This document shows positions 19,675 through 29,043 of a DNA stretch of 64,000 bases, in pieces. Location of the stretch: positions 32,393 to 96,392 of the forward strand of contig JAQTIE010000003.1 in the NCBI GenBank assembly GCA_029433475.1, written 5' to 3'. Under the pieces are notes generated by a model, which ran no database searches, was not told the origin of the DNA, and saw nothing but the letters and a program-made list of their open reading frames with translations. The position numbers and the translations under genes were made by a program. Every line of letters starts with the position of its first letter. Position 1 is the first letter of the stretch. Source of the DNA: Neisseriaceae bacterium ESL0693 (GTDB taxonomy: Bacteria > Pseudomonadota > Gammaproteobacteria > Burkholderiales > Neisseriaceae).

Positions 19675-20133
19675 ATGATTGAGGTAATTGCTTTTTTAAT
19701 TGAACACTTTCAAGATGTTGATGCTTTCCCGCCACGTGAGGATCTGGGTGAACTCTTGGAAGAAGTAGGCTTTAATGATGAAGAAATTGGTAATGCATTA
19801 ACCTGTGTTGATGAATTACAGCTTAAATCGGTGATTCCGGCCGATGTTTTACTGGGCAGCACTGCAATGCGGATTTATTGTGATGAAGAATTAGACAGCC
19901 TGCCGGCCAGTGTGCGCGGCTTATTGCATTTTCTGGAAAAAAATGAAGCTTTAAATCCGCAACAGCGTGAATATGTGGTAAATGCCTTATTAAGTCTTCC
20001 TTATGAAGACATTACGGTAGACCATGCCAAAGTATTGTGTTTACTGGTATTATGGGCACACCGTTCTGAATTACCTGTTCTGATCGGTGATGAATTAATG
20101 GCCGCACTCAATGGCCATACCACCATGCAATAA
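19675..20133 (+). CDS. smg: Smg family protein (DUF494)
   Basis: The 152-residue acidic, helical protein belongs to the Smg/DUF494 family, which typically lies between dprA and topA in beta- and gammaproteobacteria. The N-terminal EVIAFLIEHF and the segment RGLLHFLEKNEALNPQQREYV (given without its last residues) are typical. There are no signal or membrane segments. The role is unknown. AGGATA lies before the ATG, 11 bases after dprA, so it is co-transcribed with dprA. A terminator follows. Confidence 0.88.
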   Translation: MIEVIAFLIEHFQDVDAFPPREDLGELLEEVGFNDEEIGNALTCVDELQLKSVIPADVLLGSTAMRIYCDEELDSLPASVRGLLHFLEKNEALNPQQREYVVNALLSLPYEDITVDHAKVLCLLVLWAHRSELPVLIGDELMAALNGHTTMQ

Positions 20134-20178
20134 AGCATTTTATTTTTATCAGTATAAATGATGACCAACATTTAGCAT

Positions 20179-20208
20179 AAAAGCTTTCATTGATCTGAAA
20201 GCTTTTTA
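20179..20208 (+). terminator. Rho-independent terminator after smg
   Basis: AAAAGCTTTCA and TGAAAGCTTTT form an 11-bp stem with a six-base loop and a short T-tail, separating dprA-smg from topA. Confidence 0.8.
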
Positions 20209-20265
20209 ATTCATTGTCCATTACATGGCAATGGGTATTTAAATAACGAATATGAGCCTGAATGT

Positions 20266-22563
20266 ATGGCAAAAAATCTATTAATTGTAGAGTCGCCTTC
20301 CAAGGCGAAAACATTAAAAAAATATCTTGGCAGTGATTTTGAAATCCTTGCCTCCTATGGCCACGTGCGTGATCTGGTACCCAAAAGCGGTGCAGTTGAT
20401 CCGGATAATGATTTCAGCATGAAATACCAGCTGGTCAGCCGTAATGCCAAACATCTGGATGCAATTGTCAGTGCAGCCAAACAAGCCGAATATCTGTATC
20501 TGGCTACTGACCCGGATCGGGAAGGTGAGGCCATTTCATGGCATTTGCAGCAAATTCTGAAATCCAAACGCGGTTTAAAGAATCTGCATCCGCAGCGCGT
20601 GGTATTTCATGAAGTGACTAAAAAAGCGGTGCTGGAAGCCGTAGCGCATCCGCGTGAACTGTCACAGACCCTGGTTGACGCGCAACAGGCCAGACGGGCA
20701 CTCGATTATCTGGTGGGCTTTAATTTATCTCCTTTATTGTGGAAAAAAATCCGCCGCGGCTTGTCTGCCGGTCGGGTACAAAGCCCGGCTTTACGCATGA
20801 TCTGTGAGCGAGAACAGGAAATCCGTCAGTTTGAAACACAGGAATACTGGACAGTCCATCTGGACAGTCATAAATCACGTACTTCATTTGCCGCCAAACT
20901 TACCCACTGGCAAAAAAACAAGCTGGAACAATTTGATATTCCCAACGAAGAACGCCAGTTGGAAATCATCACCGCACTGGCCGATCAGCCCGCTGCTGTC
21001 ATTAAGGTGGAAAAGAAAAAACGCAGTCGTAATCCGGCCGCGCCCTTTACTACCTCCACCATGCAACAGGAGGCTGTGCGCAAACTTGGCATGACCACTG
21101 ATCGCGCCATGCGCACGGCACAGCAGTTATACGAAGGTGTTGATGTTGGCCAAGGTGCCGTTGGTCTGATTACCTATATGCGTACCGATTCAGTCAACCT
21201 GTCTGATGACGCAGTAGTGGAAATCCGGCATTATATTGAGCATAAAATTGGTCAGGACTATCTGCCCAATACACCTAAAACCTATAAAACCAAATCCAAA
21301 AATGCACAGGAAGCGCACGAAGCCATCCGTCCGACCTCGGTTTATCGTACACCTGAAGCGGTTAAGCCTTTTTTAACTGCTGATCAGTTTAAGTTATATC
21401 AAATGATATGGCAGCGAGCCGTAGCCTGTCAGATGGCACCTGCACGGTTTGATACCACCACCGTCGATATTGCGGTAGGTGAAGGTGTATTCAGAGTGAC
21501 CGGCCAGATACAGACATTTGCCGGTTTTCTCAGCGTCTATGAAGAAGGTGTAGACGACAGCGAGGATGATGAAAACAGCAAAAAATTACCTGATTTAAAA
21601 GAAGGTGATGCCTTGCCGGTTGATCGGCTGTATGGAGAACAACACTTTACTCAGCCGCCACCGCGGTTTTCTGAAGCCAGTCTGGTTAAAGCCCTGGAAG
21701 AATATGGCATTGGCCGACCCTCTACTTACGCCAGTATTATTTCCACGCTCAAAGACCGTGAATATGTAACCTTGGAGCAAAAACGGTTTTTACCCACCGA
21801 TACCGGCGAAGTCGTCAACAAATTCCTTACCGATCATTTCGGCCAGTATGTTGATTACAACTTCACAGCCAAACTGGAAAACCAGCTGGACGACATTGCC
21901 AATGGCAAACGGGAATGGAAGCCGGTGATGCAGCAATTCTGGAAAGGTTTTGACAAAGAAGTCAAAGCCAAGGAAGACATTCCGCGCACCGAACTGACTG
22001 CCGAAAATCTGGATGAAACCTGTCCTAAATGCGGCCAGCATCAATTGCAAATTAAATTTGGCAAGCGTGGCCGGTTTATTGCCTGTAGCGGTTATCCCGA
22101 ATGTGACTATACCCGTAATGTTGATGAAACAGCCGAAGAGGCGGCCAAAGCTGCGGCTGAGCCCACTATTGTCGAAGGCCGGCACTGCCCCAAATGTGAA
22201 GGGCAGCTGGTGTATAAACGCGGTCGCTATGGTAAATTCATTGGTTGTGCCAATTATCCGAAATGTAAATACATTGAACCTTTGGAAAAACCTAAAGATA
22301 CTGGTGTTGAATGCCCCAAATGCCATAAGGGTTCACTGATTGAACGCAAAAGCCGATACGGTAAGTTATTTTACAGTTGTAACACCTATCCTGATTGTGA
22401 CTATGCTGTATGGAATCCTCCTATTAATGAACCTTGCCCTCAGTGTGGCTGGCCATTATTGACCATTAAAACCACCAAACGGCGTGGTACAGAAAAAGTT
22501 TGCCCGCAAAAAGAGTGCGGGTATGCTGAACAGATTGAAGCACTAGCACCAAAGGATAGCTGA
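20266..22563 (+). CDS. topA: DNA topoisomerase I (type IA)
   Basis: The 765-residue enzyme relaxes negative supercoils. The TOPRIM domain starts at LLIVESPSKAKTLKKYLG and includes ATDPDREGEAISWHL. The active-site tyrosine is in GLITYMRTDSV, near residue 304. SAGRVQSPALR and GIGRPSTYASII are conserved core motifs. The C-terminus holds four cysteine pairs of the topoisomerase zinc-ribbon type (CPKCGQ, CPKCEG, CPKCHK, CPQCGW), the last followed by CPQKECGY. Length is close to that of other betaproteobacterial enzymes. It is probably monocistronic, between two terminators. Confidence 0.96.
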   Translation: MAKNLLIVESPSKAKTLKKYLGSDFEILASYGHVRDLVPKSGAVDPDNDFSMKYQLVSRNAKHLDAIVSAAKQAEYLYLATDPDREGEAISWHLQQILKSKRGLKNLHPQRVVFHEVTKKAVLEAVAHPRELSQTLVDAQQARRALDYLVGFNLSPLLWKKIRRGLSAGRVQSPALRMICEREQEIRQFETQEYWTVHLDSHKSRTSFAAKLTHWQKNKLEQFDIPNEERQLEIITALADQPAAVIKVEKKKRSRNPAAPFTTSTMQQEAVRKLGMTTDRAMRTAQQLYEGVDVGQGAVGLITYMRTDSVNLSDDAVVEIRHYIEHKIGQDYLPNTPKTYKTKSKNAQEAHEAIRPTSVYRTPEAVKPFLTADQFKLYQMIWQRAVACQMAPARFDTTTVDIAVGEGVFRVTGQIQTFAGFLSVYEEGVDDSEDDENSKKLPDLKEGDALPVDRLYGEQHFTQPPPRFSEASLVKALEEYGIGRPSTYASIISTLKDREYVTLEQKRFLPTDTGEVVNKFLTDHFGQYVDYNFTAKLENQLDDIANGKREWKPVMQQFWKGFDKEVKAKEDIPRTELTAENLDETCPKCGQHQLQIKFGKRGRFIACSGYPECDYTRNVDETAEEAAKAAAEPTIVEGRHCPKCEGQLVYKRGRYGKFIGCANYPKCKYIEPLEKPKDTGVECPKCHKGSLIERKSRYGKLFYSCNTYPDCDYAVWNPPINEPCPQCGWPLLTIKTTKRRGTEKVCPQKECGYAEQIEALAPKDS

Positions 22564-22603
22564 GCGATCAACTCATAAATACATGGATATTCTGTTATAA
22601 ATA

Positions 22604-22636
22604 AAAAGACATTCAGCAAACCTGAAGGTCTTTTTT
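22604..22636 (+). terminator. Rho-independent terminator after topA
   Basis: AAAAGAC-A-TTCAG pairs with CTGAA-G-GTCTTTT with one mismatch, followed by a T-run to 22636. Confidence 0.85.
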
Positions 22637-22650
22637 ATTGGAACTCAGTC

Positions 22651-23259
22651 ATGCAAAAAAAGCACCAGCAGCACCGCAACCAAATTCGCATTATTGGCGG
22701 CATTCATCGGGGTCGTAAACTCAGTTTTCCACCGGCACAAGACCTCAGACCCACCGCAGACAGCGTACGCGAACGACTGTTTAACTGGTTAGGACAAGAT
22801 CTGACCGGTCATACCGTACTGGATCTTTTTGCCGGCAGTGGTGCCATGGGCTTAGAGGCAGCTTCAAGGCAGGCCGAAAAAATTGTCATGGTTGAAAAAA
22901 ACAGACAGGTGGTGAACGCATTGCGAAAAAGTATTGATGAGTTGCAATTAAGGCAGGTTGACCTTATTTATACAGATGCAATGGCGTATTTAAATACCCA
23001 GTCTGATTTATTTGATTTAGTGTTTCTGGATCCGCCCTATGTCTGGGATGAGCAGCAATGGTCGGATTTGCTCGCCAGGTTGGTTGATCATCTCAAACCC
23101 GATGCACGTATTTATCTTGAAGCCAGAAAGATACCGCCACTGGCCGACTACTGGCAGGTTGAAAAACAGGGAAAATCAGGCATAAGTCAATTCAGGTTGC
23201 TGTCTTATCAGATTGACCGCTATAAAGAAATGAAATCAGACAGTGATGGAAAGAAATGA
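22651..23259 (+). CDS. rsmD: 16S rRNA (guanine(966)-N(2))-methyltransferase RsmD
   Basis: The 202-residue Rossmann-fold methyltransferase modifies G966 of 16S rRNA on the 30S subunit using SAM. The SAM motif LDLFAGSGAMGLEA lies near residue 53, the catalytic motif is VFLDPPYVWDE, and the N-terminal RIIGGIHRGRKL is an RsmD signature. It begins 15 bases after the topA terminator. The ferredoxin gene follows after 62 bases, and rsmD-fdx adjacency is common in proteobacteria. Confidence 0.94.
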   Translation: MQKKHQQHRNQIRIIGGIHRGRKLSFPPAQDLRPTADSVRERLFNWLGQDLTGHTVLDLFAGSGAMGLEAASRQAEKIVMVEKNRQVVNALRKSIDELQLRQVDLIYTDAMAYLNTQSDLFDLVFLDPPYVWDEQQWSDLLARLVDHLKPDARIYLEARKIPPLADYWQVEKQGKSGISQFRLLSYQIDRYKEMKSDSDGKK

Positions 23260-23312
23260 TTTTAATGTTATAATCCGCGCCCTACGGTTTTGAGTTAATA
23301 AACACACAATAA

Positions 23313-23576
<264 letters not shown>

Positions 23577-23595
23577 TCTTATTTTAAATGCTATC

Positions 23596-23622
23596 TTAAA
23601 CAAATATTTGTTTAATTTTTTT
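23596..23622 (+). terminator. AT-only palindromic terminator after the ferredoxin gene
   Basis: A perfect 20-base palindrome (TTAAACAAAT and its complement) is followed by seven T residues. The stem has few G-C pairs, so efficiency is uncertain. Confidence 0.6.
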
Positions 23623-23642
23623 GAAAAAAGCACATACTTTAC

Positions 23643-23671
23643 TTGACGGCAGCGTAATCCACCATTATCAT
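23643..23671 (+). promoter_or_regulatory. Promoter of the tRNA(Tyr-Gly-Thr)-tuf operon
   Basis: TTGACG (23643-23648) and TATCAT (23666-23671) with a 17-base spacer, 13 bases before tRNA-Tyr. Confidence 0.8.
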
Positions 23672-23684
23672 GCCCATCTCTTTT

Positions 23685-23768
23685 GGAGGGATTCCCGAGC
23701 GGCCAAAGGGGGCAGACTGTAAATCTGTTGCGAAAGCTTCGAAGGTTCGAATCCTTCTCCCTCCACCA
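23685..23768 (+). tRNA. tRNA-Tyr (anticodon GTA)
   Basis: A class II tRNA with a long variable arm (TGCGAAAGCTTCG). The anticodon loop contains CTGTAAA, the acceptor is GGAGGGA/TCCCTCC and the CCA is encoded. It is first in the tRNA-tuf operon. Confidence 0.95.
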
Positions 23769-23811
23769 AAATTCAAGTCTTACTGGAGCTATTCAGATTT
23801 GAGTAAGTATT

Positions 23812-23885
23812 GCGGGTGTAGCTCAATGGTAGAGCAGAAGCCTTCCAAGCTTACGGTGAGGGTTCGATTCCCTTCACCCGCTCCA
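23812..23885 (+). tRNA. tRNA-Gly (anticodon TCC)
   Basis: The acceptor GCGGGTG/CACCCGC, anticodon loop CTTCCAA, T-loop GTTCGATTC and encoded CCA are visible. Confidence 0.95.
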
Positions 23886-23908
23886 ATTTAAGTAACTATT
23901 TATTTTTA

Positions 23909-23983
<75 letters not shown>

Positions 23984-24026
23984 TTTAGTTTAATTTATAA
24001 ACCCAGTCTTTGGATAGGAAGTAGCC

Positions 24027-25217
24027 ATGGCTAAAGAGAAATTCGAGCGGAGTAAACCGCACGTAAACGTTGGCACCATTGGTCACGTTGACCATGGTAA
24101 AACCACATTAACAGCTGCGATGTGCACGATTTTGTCAAAGAAATTCGGTGGTGCAGCCAAAGCTTACGATCAGATTGACAATGCTCCGGAAGAAAAAGCC
24201 CGCGGCATTACCATTAATACCTCACACGTAGAATACGAAACAGCAGAACGTCATTACGCTCACGTAGATTGTCCGGGACACGCGGATTATGTGAAAAACA
24301 TGATTACCGGTGCGGCACAGATGGATGGTGCGATTCTGGTGGTATCAGCAGCAGATGGTCCGATGCCACAGACGCGCGAGCACATTTTGCTGGCTCGTCA
24401 GGTAGGCGTACCTTACATCATCGTATACATGAACAAATGTGACATGGTTGATGATGAAGAGTTGCTGGAACTGGTTGAAATGGAAATTCGTGACTTGTTG
24501 TCAAGCTATGAATTCCCGGGCGATGATGTACCTTTGATCAAAGGTTCAGCCTTGAAAGCACTGGAAGGCGATACATCAGCGATTGGTGAAGAGTCTATCA
24601 TTGCGTTGGCTGATGCATTGGATAGCTACATTCCGACACCGGAACGTGCCGTAGACAAACCGTTCCTGTTGCCGATTGAAGATGTATTCTCAATTTCAGG
24701 ACGTGGTACAGTGGTTACAGGACGTGTAGAACGTGGTGTGATCAATGTAGGTGATGAAATTGAGATTGTTGGTCTGAAACCGACAACCAAAACCACCTGT
24801 ACTGGTGTTGAAATGTTCCGCAAATTGCTGGATCAGGGACAGGCGGGTGACAATGTAGGTGTATTGTTACGTGGTACCAAACGCGAAGAAGTGGAACGCG
24901 GGCAGGTATTGGCGAAACCGGGCAGCATTACGCCACACACCAAATTCAAAGCGGAAGTTTATGTATTGAGTAAAGAAGAAGGTGGACGTCATACGCCATT
25001 CTTTGCGAACTACCGTCCGCAATTCTATTTCCGTACGACAGACGTTACAGGAGCGGTAAGTCTGGGTGAAGGAGTAGAGATGGTGATGCCTGGAGAGAAT
25101 GTAACGATTGAAGTAGAACTGATTCATCCGATAGCGATGGAAGAGGGTTTACGATTTGCGATCCGAGAAGGTGGCCGTACGGTAGGTGCCGGTGTGGTTG
25201 CTAAGATCATCGCTTAA
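24027..25217 (+). CDS. tuf: Elongation factor Tu (copy 1)
   Basis: The 396-residue GTPase delivers aminoacyl-tRNA to the ribosome. The G-domain motifs are [17 protein letters not shown] and NKCD (residues ~19-140). Domain II and III signatures and the C-terminal [12 protein letters not shown] are complete. The protein is identical to the second copy at 40815. The nucleotide sequences appear identical from the start codon to about 12 bases before the stop, where only three synonymous positions differ. AGGAAG is the ribosome binding site. It is expressed from the tRNA promoter and followed 11 bases later by tRNA-Trp, so EF-Tu and several of its tRNA ligands share one transcript. Confidence 0.98.
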   Translation: MAKEKFERSKPHVNVGTIGHVDHGKTTLTAAMCTILSKKFGGAAKAYDQIDNAPEEKARGITINTSHVEYETAERHYAHVDCPGHADYVKNMITGAAQMDGAILVVSAADGPMPQTREHILLARQVGVPYIIVYMNKCDMVDDEELLELVEMEIRDLLSSYEFPGDDVPLIKGSALKALEGDTSAIGEESIIALADALDSYIPTPERAVDKPFLLPIEDVFSISGRGTVVTGRVERGVINVGDEIEIVGLKPTTKTTCTGVEMFRKLLDQGQAGDNVGVLLRGTKREEVERGQVLAKPGSITPHTKFKAEVYVLSKEEGGRHTPFFANYRPQFYFRTTDVTGAVSLGEGVEMVMPGENVTIEVELIHPIAMEEGLRFAIREGGRTVGAGVVAKIIA

Positions 25218-25228
25218 GAAAGTTTTGT

Positions 25229-25304
25229 AGGCCAGTAGCTCAATTGGTAGAGTATCGGTCTCCAAAACCGAGGGTTGGGGGTTCGAGACCCTCCTGGCCT
25301 GCCA
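25229..25304 (+). tRNA. tRNA-Trp (anticodon CCA)
   Basis: The acceptor AGGCCAG/CTGGCCT, an anticodon loop with CTCCAAA and an encoded GCCA end are visible. It lies between tuf and secE, as is usual in proteobacteria. Confidence 0.95.
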
Positions 25305-25311
25305 AAAAAAT

Positions 25312-25345
25312 AAGACTAACCGGCCCAGTGCCGGTTAGTCTTTTT
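25312..25345 (+). terminator. Terminator between tRNA-Trp and secE
   Basis: AAGACTAACCGGC pairs perfectly with GCCGGTTAGTCTT, with a five-base loop and a T-run. It ends the tRNA-tuf unit 25 bases before secE. No separate secE promoter is obvious in that gap, so read-through or a promoter inside tRNA-Trp is possible. Confidence 0.88.
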
Positions 25346-25369
25346 ATGTACTATCGAAAGGGTGATCGT

Positions 25370-25822
25370 ATGGAGAACAAAGCATCGAAAGATGTGGTAA
25401 CCAAAACCAAAGCACAACTCAAAGCTGAGGCAAAACAGAAGCAGCAAGAAGCAGAAAAACGCAGTAAACGCACTGATATGGCTAAATTTGTATTGGCCGC
25501 AGTATTGGTTGCGTTGGGAATATGGCTGTTTTATGCGTTATCAGCCCAGCTCCCTGTGTATGTACGGTATGTATTTCCTCTGATTGGTGTTGTTGCTGCT
25601 ATCGCTATTGTATTTTTGTGGAGTACCATGGGACGTGATTTAATGTCCTATATCCGTGATTCTGTTACAGAGGCTAAAAAAGTGGTATGGCCTGATCGGA
25701 CAGAAACGATACGTATGACATTATTTGTATTAGTGTTTGTGGGTATCTTGTCATTATTTATCTGGGGTGTGGATAGCCTGGTTTCCTGGTTGTTTTATGA
25801 CATCTTTATGAAAAGGGGTTAG
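25370..25822 (+). CDS. secE: Preprotein translocase subunit SecE
   Basis: The 150-residue SecYEG subunit has a charged N-terminus rich in Lys, Gln and Glu (residues 1-40) and three membrane segments ([57 protein letters not shown]). The conserved cytoplasmic helix [17 protein letters not shown] precedes the last span. The ATG of MENKASKD is used because AAAGGGTGA lies just upstream; in-frame extension back through the terminator and tRNA is an artefact. Three spans as in E. coli, but with a longer N-terminus. nusG follows after two bases. Confidence 0.94.
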   Translation: MENKASKDVVTKTKAQLKAEAKQKQQEAEKRSKRTDMAKFVLAAVLVALGIWLFYALSAQLPVYVRYVFPLIGVVAAIAIVFLWSTMGRDLMSYIRDSVTEAKKVVWPDRTETIRMTLFVLVFVGILSLFIWGVDSLVSWLFYDIFMKRG

Positions 25823-25824
25823 AC

Positions 25825-26358
25825 ATGGCAAAACGGTGGTATGTGGTACATGCGTATTCCGGCTTTGAAAAAAATGTACAGAAAACACTGAAAGAGCGCA
25901 TTGAACGTGAAGACATGGGCGATTATTTTGGTGAGATTCTGGTGCCGGTGGAAGAAGTGGTGGACATCAAAAATGGCCGCCGTAGCATCACCGAGCGTAA
26001 ATTTTTTCCCGGCTATGTACTGGTAGAAATGGATATGACCGATGCTTCCTGGCATTTGGTTAAAAATACCCCTCGTGTCACTGGTTTCATTGGTGGTACA
26101 GCCAATAAGCCGCTACCTATTTCCCAGCGCGAAGTAGATGCTATTCTGCATCAGGTACAAAGCGGCGTTGAGAAACCCAAACCTAAAGTGCTGTTTGATG
26201 TCGGACAACAGGTTCGAGTAGAAGAAGGACCGTTTAAAGATTTCAATGGTGTGGTAGAAGAAGTGAATTACGAACGCAATAAATTGCGTGTGGCCGTGCA
26301 GATTTTCGGGCGTGAAACACCCGTGGAATTGGAATTTTCGCAGGTAGAAAAAATTTAG
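25825..26358 (+). CDS. nusG: Transcription termination/antitermination factor NusG
   Basis: The 177-residue protein binds RNA polymerase to suppress pausing and links it to Rho and ribosomal S10. The NGN domain starts [17 protein letters not shown], with [12 protein letters not shown] and VTGFIGG. The KOW domain is [18 protein letters not shown] near residues 130-150. Length is normal. The start lies two bases after secE, and AAAAGGGG within the end of secE is the ribosome binding site, so the pair is translationally linked. Confidence 0.96.
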   Translation: MAKRWYVVHAYSGFEKNVQKTLKERIEREDMGDYFGEILVPVEEVVDIKNGRRSITERKFFPGYVLVEMDMTDASWHLVKNTPRVTGFIGGTANKPLPISQREVDAILHQVQSGVEKPKPKVLFDVGQQVRVEEGPFKDFNGVVEEVNYERNKLRVAVQIFGRETPVELEFSQVEKI

Positions 26359-26400
26359 TTAATTTTACGGGTAAAATGCAATATTTACTTGTAAAATTGC

Positions 26401-26429
26401 TTGTAAAAACATAAAAAAATCCTTATAAT
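26401..26429 (+). promoter_or_regulatory. Promoter upstream of rplK
   Basis: TTGTAA (26401-26406) and TATAAT (26424-26429) with a 17-base spacer, about 67 bases before rplK. The leader in between holds room for autoregulatory structure. Confidence 0.7.
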
Positions 26430-26495
26430 ATCCGGTCTTGTCTTGGGGAGCGGTCATTATGACTGCGATATACCCGTTTATTTGGAGTCTAACAA

Positions 26496-26927
26496 GTGGC
26501 AAAGAAAATCGTCGGCTACATTAAACTGCAGATTGCTGCAGGTAAAGCCAATCCATCTCCTCCGGTTGGTCCGGCATTGGGTCAGCGCGGTCTGAATATC
26601 ATGGAATTTTGTAAAGCCTTTAATGCGGCTACACAAAATGTAGAGCCGGGCTTACCTATTCCGGTAGTGATTACTGCATTTGCAGATAAATCATTCACTT
26701 TCGTGATGAAAACCCCGCCTGCTTCAATTCTGTTGAAAAAAGCAGCCGGATTACAAAAAGGCAGCTCCAATCCTCTGACACAGAAAGTCGGTAAAGTGAC
26801 TCGTGCGCAGCTGGAAGAAATTGCCAAAGCCAAAGAACCTGACCTGACTGCTGCTGATCTGGATGCGGCAGTACGTACTATTGCAGGTAGTGCCCGCTCT
26901 ATGGGTTTAGATGTGGAGGGCGTGTAA
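26496..26927 (+). CDS. rplK: 50S ribosomal protein L11
   Basis: The 143-residue protein binds the GTPase-associated centre of 23S r[23 protein letters not shown] and the C-terminal [15 protein letters not shown] are diagnostic. The start is GTG, preceded by GGAG at a good distance. rplA follows with its ATG immediately after the stop, so the two are coupled. The 67-base leader from the promoter at 26401 may carry the L1 control site. Confidence 0.97.
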   Translation: MAKKIVGYIKLQIAAGKANPSPPVGPALGQRGLNIMEFCKAFNAATQNVEPGLPIPVVITAFADKSFTFVMKTPPASILLKKAAGLQKGSSNPLTQKVGKVTRAQLEEIAKAKEPDLTAADLDAAVRTIAGSARSMGLDVEGV

Positions 26928-27623
26928 ATGGCAAAATTATCTAAACGTATGCAAGCCATTCGTGCAGCCGTAGAAGGCAATAAATTATACGCTATTGACG
27001 ATGCATTGAATGTGGTAAAAGCCAATGCAACTGCCAAATTTGATGAATCTGTTGATGTGGCGATTAATCTGGGTATTGATCCGCGTAAATCCGATCAGGT
27101 TATCCGTGGCTCTGTAGTATTGCCTAAAGGTACTGGTAAAACCGTTCGCGTTGCTGTATTTACTCAGGGTGCCAATGTTGAAGCTGCCAAAGCTGCCGGT
27201 GCCGATATCGTTGGTTTTGATGATCTGGCTGCGGAAGTTAAAGCAGGTAATCTGAATTTTGATGTGGTGATCGCTTCTCCTGACGCCATGCGTGTTGTCG
27301 GCCAGTTAGGTACTATTTTAGGCCCGCGCGGTTTAATGCCTAATCCTAAAGTGGGTACAGTAACCCCTAATGTGGCCGAAGCGGTTAAAAATGCCAAAGC
27401 CGGTCAGGTTCAATACCGTACCGATAAAGCCGGTATTGTGCATGCCACAGTAGGTCGTGCTTCTTTTGATGTTGCTGACTTGCGTGAAAACTTCAATGCC
27501 TTACTGGATGCTGTGGTTAAAGCCAAGCCAGCTGCTGCCAAAGGCCAGTATCTGAAGAAAATTGCTGTTTCCAGCACCATGGGCGCAGGTGTCCGTGTAG
27601 ATACTGGTTCTATCAGTAACTGA
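26928..27623 (+). CDS. rplA: 50S ribosomal protein L1
   Basis: The 231-residue L1 stalk protein is a translational repressor of the rplKA mRNA in proteobacteria. [32 protein letters not shown] and the C-terminal [10 protein letters not shown] are characteristic. The length equals that of other betaproteobacterial L1 proteins. It starts directly after the rplK stop. A 277-base gap with two inverted repeats and the L10 leader separates it from rplJ. Confidence 0.97.
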   Translation: MAKLSKRMQAIRAAVEGNKLYAIDDALNVVKANATAKFDESVDVAINLGIDPRKSDQVIRGSVVLPKGTGKTVRVAVFTQGANVEAAKAAGADIVGFDDLAAEVKAGNLNFDVVIASPDAMRVVGQLGTILGPRGLMPNPKVGTVTPNVAEAVKNAKAGQVQYRTDKAGIVHATVGRASFDVADLRENFNALLDAVVKAKPAAAKGQYLKKIAVSSTMGAGVRVDTGSISN

Positions 27624-27635
27624 TTGTTGTTTGAA

Positions 27636-27710
27636 AGGTAGTCTGATGATAAGTCAGATTACCTTGAAAGATTCATATTGATAATAATGGTTCATATTAC
27701 TATCAATATG
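27636..27710 (+). repeat. Two consecutive hairpins downstream of rplA
   Basis: The first pairs AAGGTAGTCTGA with TCAGATTACCTT (one G-T pair, ending near 27665). The second is a perfect CATATTGATA (27674-27683) / TATCAATATG (27701-27710). No T-run follows either, so they may stabilise the rplKA mRNA or attenuate transcription into rplJL. Confidence 0.5.
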
Positions 27711-27711
27711 T

Positions 27712-27895
27712 TGGGCTACTTAGCAATAAGTAGATGTCCAAGACCGTAGGGAATTTGTTCTGCAAATTTTAAAATTTCCCCTACGCAGACGGTAGGCCCA
27801 GATCATTCTATTGTAAGCCTCGCTTATCAATGTCTTTTGGGGTTGCCGCGCTGGGTGGAGTAATAATATTACTCTGATTGAAAACAGTGGGAGGT
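27712..27895 (+). ncRNA. Ribosomal protein L10 leader (autoregulatory mRNA structure)
   Basis: The untranslated region before rplJ can fold into paired arms. One example is CCGTAGGGAATT (near 27742) with AATTTCCCCTACG (near 27771). The AGACCGTAGG and CAGACGGTAGG blocks flanking it resemble the kink-turn region bound by L10(L12)4. In proteobacteria this leader lets L10 repress rplJL translation. Position, size and folding support it; exact ends are approximate. Confidence 0.65.
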
Positions 27896-27900
27896 AGACC

Positions 27901-28401
27901 TTGAGTCTCAATATTGAAACCAAGCAAGCAGCCGTAGCTGAAATTGCCGCCGCAGTAGCGAACGCACAGACTATGGTCATTGCTGAGTATCGTGGTGTCA
28001 GTGTTGCCAGTATGACCGAACTGCGTGCCAATGCCCGTAAAGCAGGTGTTTATCTGCATGTATTGAAAAATACACTGGCTCGTCGTGCAGTTGAGGGAAC
28101 TACATTTGCCGATCTGGCTGACCAAATGGTCGGACCATTGGTATATGCTGTTTCTGAAGATCCGGTTGCTGCTGCAAAAGTATTACACCAGTTCTCAAAA
28201 AAAGATGAAAAAATCGTACTTAAAGCCGGTTCTTATAATGGCGATGTGTTGGATGTTGCTCAGGTATCTGAATTAGCATCTATCCCAAGTCAGGAAGAAT
28301 TGCTGGCCAAATTGCTGGGCATCATGCAAGCACCTGTTTCTGGTTTTGCACGCGCTCTGGCCGCTTTGTCCGAGAAAAAAGCTGGCGAAGAAGCTGCTTA
28401 A
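27901..28401 (+). CDS. rplJ: 50S ribosomal protein L10
   Basis: The 166-residue protein forms the base of the L7/L12 stalk. It begins [18 protein letters not shown], with [17 protein letters not shown] and [13 protein letters not shown], and ends with the helical Ala/Glu-rich L12-binding tail. The start codon is TTG, preceded by the strong site GGGAGG. A rare start codon fits the known control of this gene by its leader. rplL follows after 54 bases. Confidence 0.95.
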   Translation: MSLNIETKQAAVAEIAAAVANAQTMVIAEYRGVSVASMTELRANARKAGVYLHVLKNTLARRAVEGTTFADLADQMVGPLVYAVSEDPVAAAKVLHQFSKKDEKIVLKAGSYNGDVLDVAQVSELASIPSQEELLAKLLGIMQAPVSGFARALAALSEKKAGEEAA

Positions 28402-28455
28402 TTCATCTTTTTATATTTTTATATTCTCAATTATTGATTTTTGGAGTTCAATAGC

Positions 28456-28830
28456 ATGGCTATTACTAAAGAAGACATTTTGGAAGCCGTTGGCAATCTG
28501 ACCGTAATGGAACTGAACGACTTGGTAAAAGCGTTCGAAGAAAAATTTGGCGTTTCTGCCGCTGCCCTGGCTGTTGCTGGTGGTGCTGCTGCCGGTGGTG
28601 CTAGCGCTGCTGAAGAAAAAACCGAATTTGATGTTGTATTGACCGCTGCCGGTGCACAAAAAGTAGGCGTGATCAAAGTGGTTCGTGCTTTGACTGGTCT
28701 GGGCTTGAAAGAAGCCAAAGATTTGGTTGATGGCGCACCTAAAACCATTAAAGAAGGTGTTTCTCAAGCCGAAGCCGATGATATCAAAAAACAACTGGAA
28801 GAAGCTGGCGCTTCTGTCGAAATCAAATAA
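28456..28830 (+). CDS. rplL: 50S ribosomal protein L7/L12
   Basis: The 124-residue stalk protein recruits translational GTPases. It has the N-terminal dimerisation helix ([19 protein letters not shown]), a flexible Ala/Gly hinge (residues ~37-55) and the globular domain [33 protein letters not shown]. The ATG at 28456 has TTGGAG upstream; an in-frame TTG 15 bases earlier is that ribosome binding site itself. The gene is followed by an attenuator-like hairpin before rpoB. Confidence 0.97.
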   Translation: MAITKEDILEAVGNLTVMELNDLVKAFEEKFGVSAAALAVAGGAAAGGASAAEEKTEFDVVLTAAGAQKVGVIKVVRALTGLGLKEAKDLVDGAPKTIKEGVSQAEADDIKKQLEEAGASVEIK

Positions 28831-28846
28831 TTTCAGTTGCGTTTTT

Positions 28847-28874
28847 CAGGCTGGTGGCTTAGGCTACCAGCCTG
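28847..28874 (+). terminator. Attenuator-like hairpin between rplL and rpoB
   Basis: CAGGCTGGT (28847-28855) pairs perfectly with ACCAGCCTG (28866-28874). It is followed by GCTTTCGCTTG rather than a clean T-run. A weak terminator here would lower rpoBC expression relative to rplJL, as in E. coli. Confidence 0.6.
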
Positions 28875-29043
28875 CTTTCGCTTGTCTGACACAAGTGAAT
28901 TTTTATAAAAATTTACATTAAATTCAATTTTTTTCATAATTTTACTTTAGATCATTAGGTAGTCTGACCGTATTAATGATCCGTTAGATGCTTGAGTGTT
29001 TATAAAAAGTTACTTGCCAAACCTCCCTATTTGGAGACTGTCC

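Noticed and set aside
23670..23891. Plus-strand ORF of 73 codons
   Set aside because: It runs through tRNA-Tyr and tRNA-Gly.
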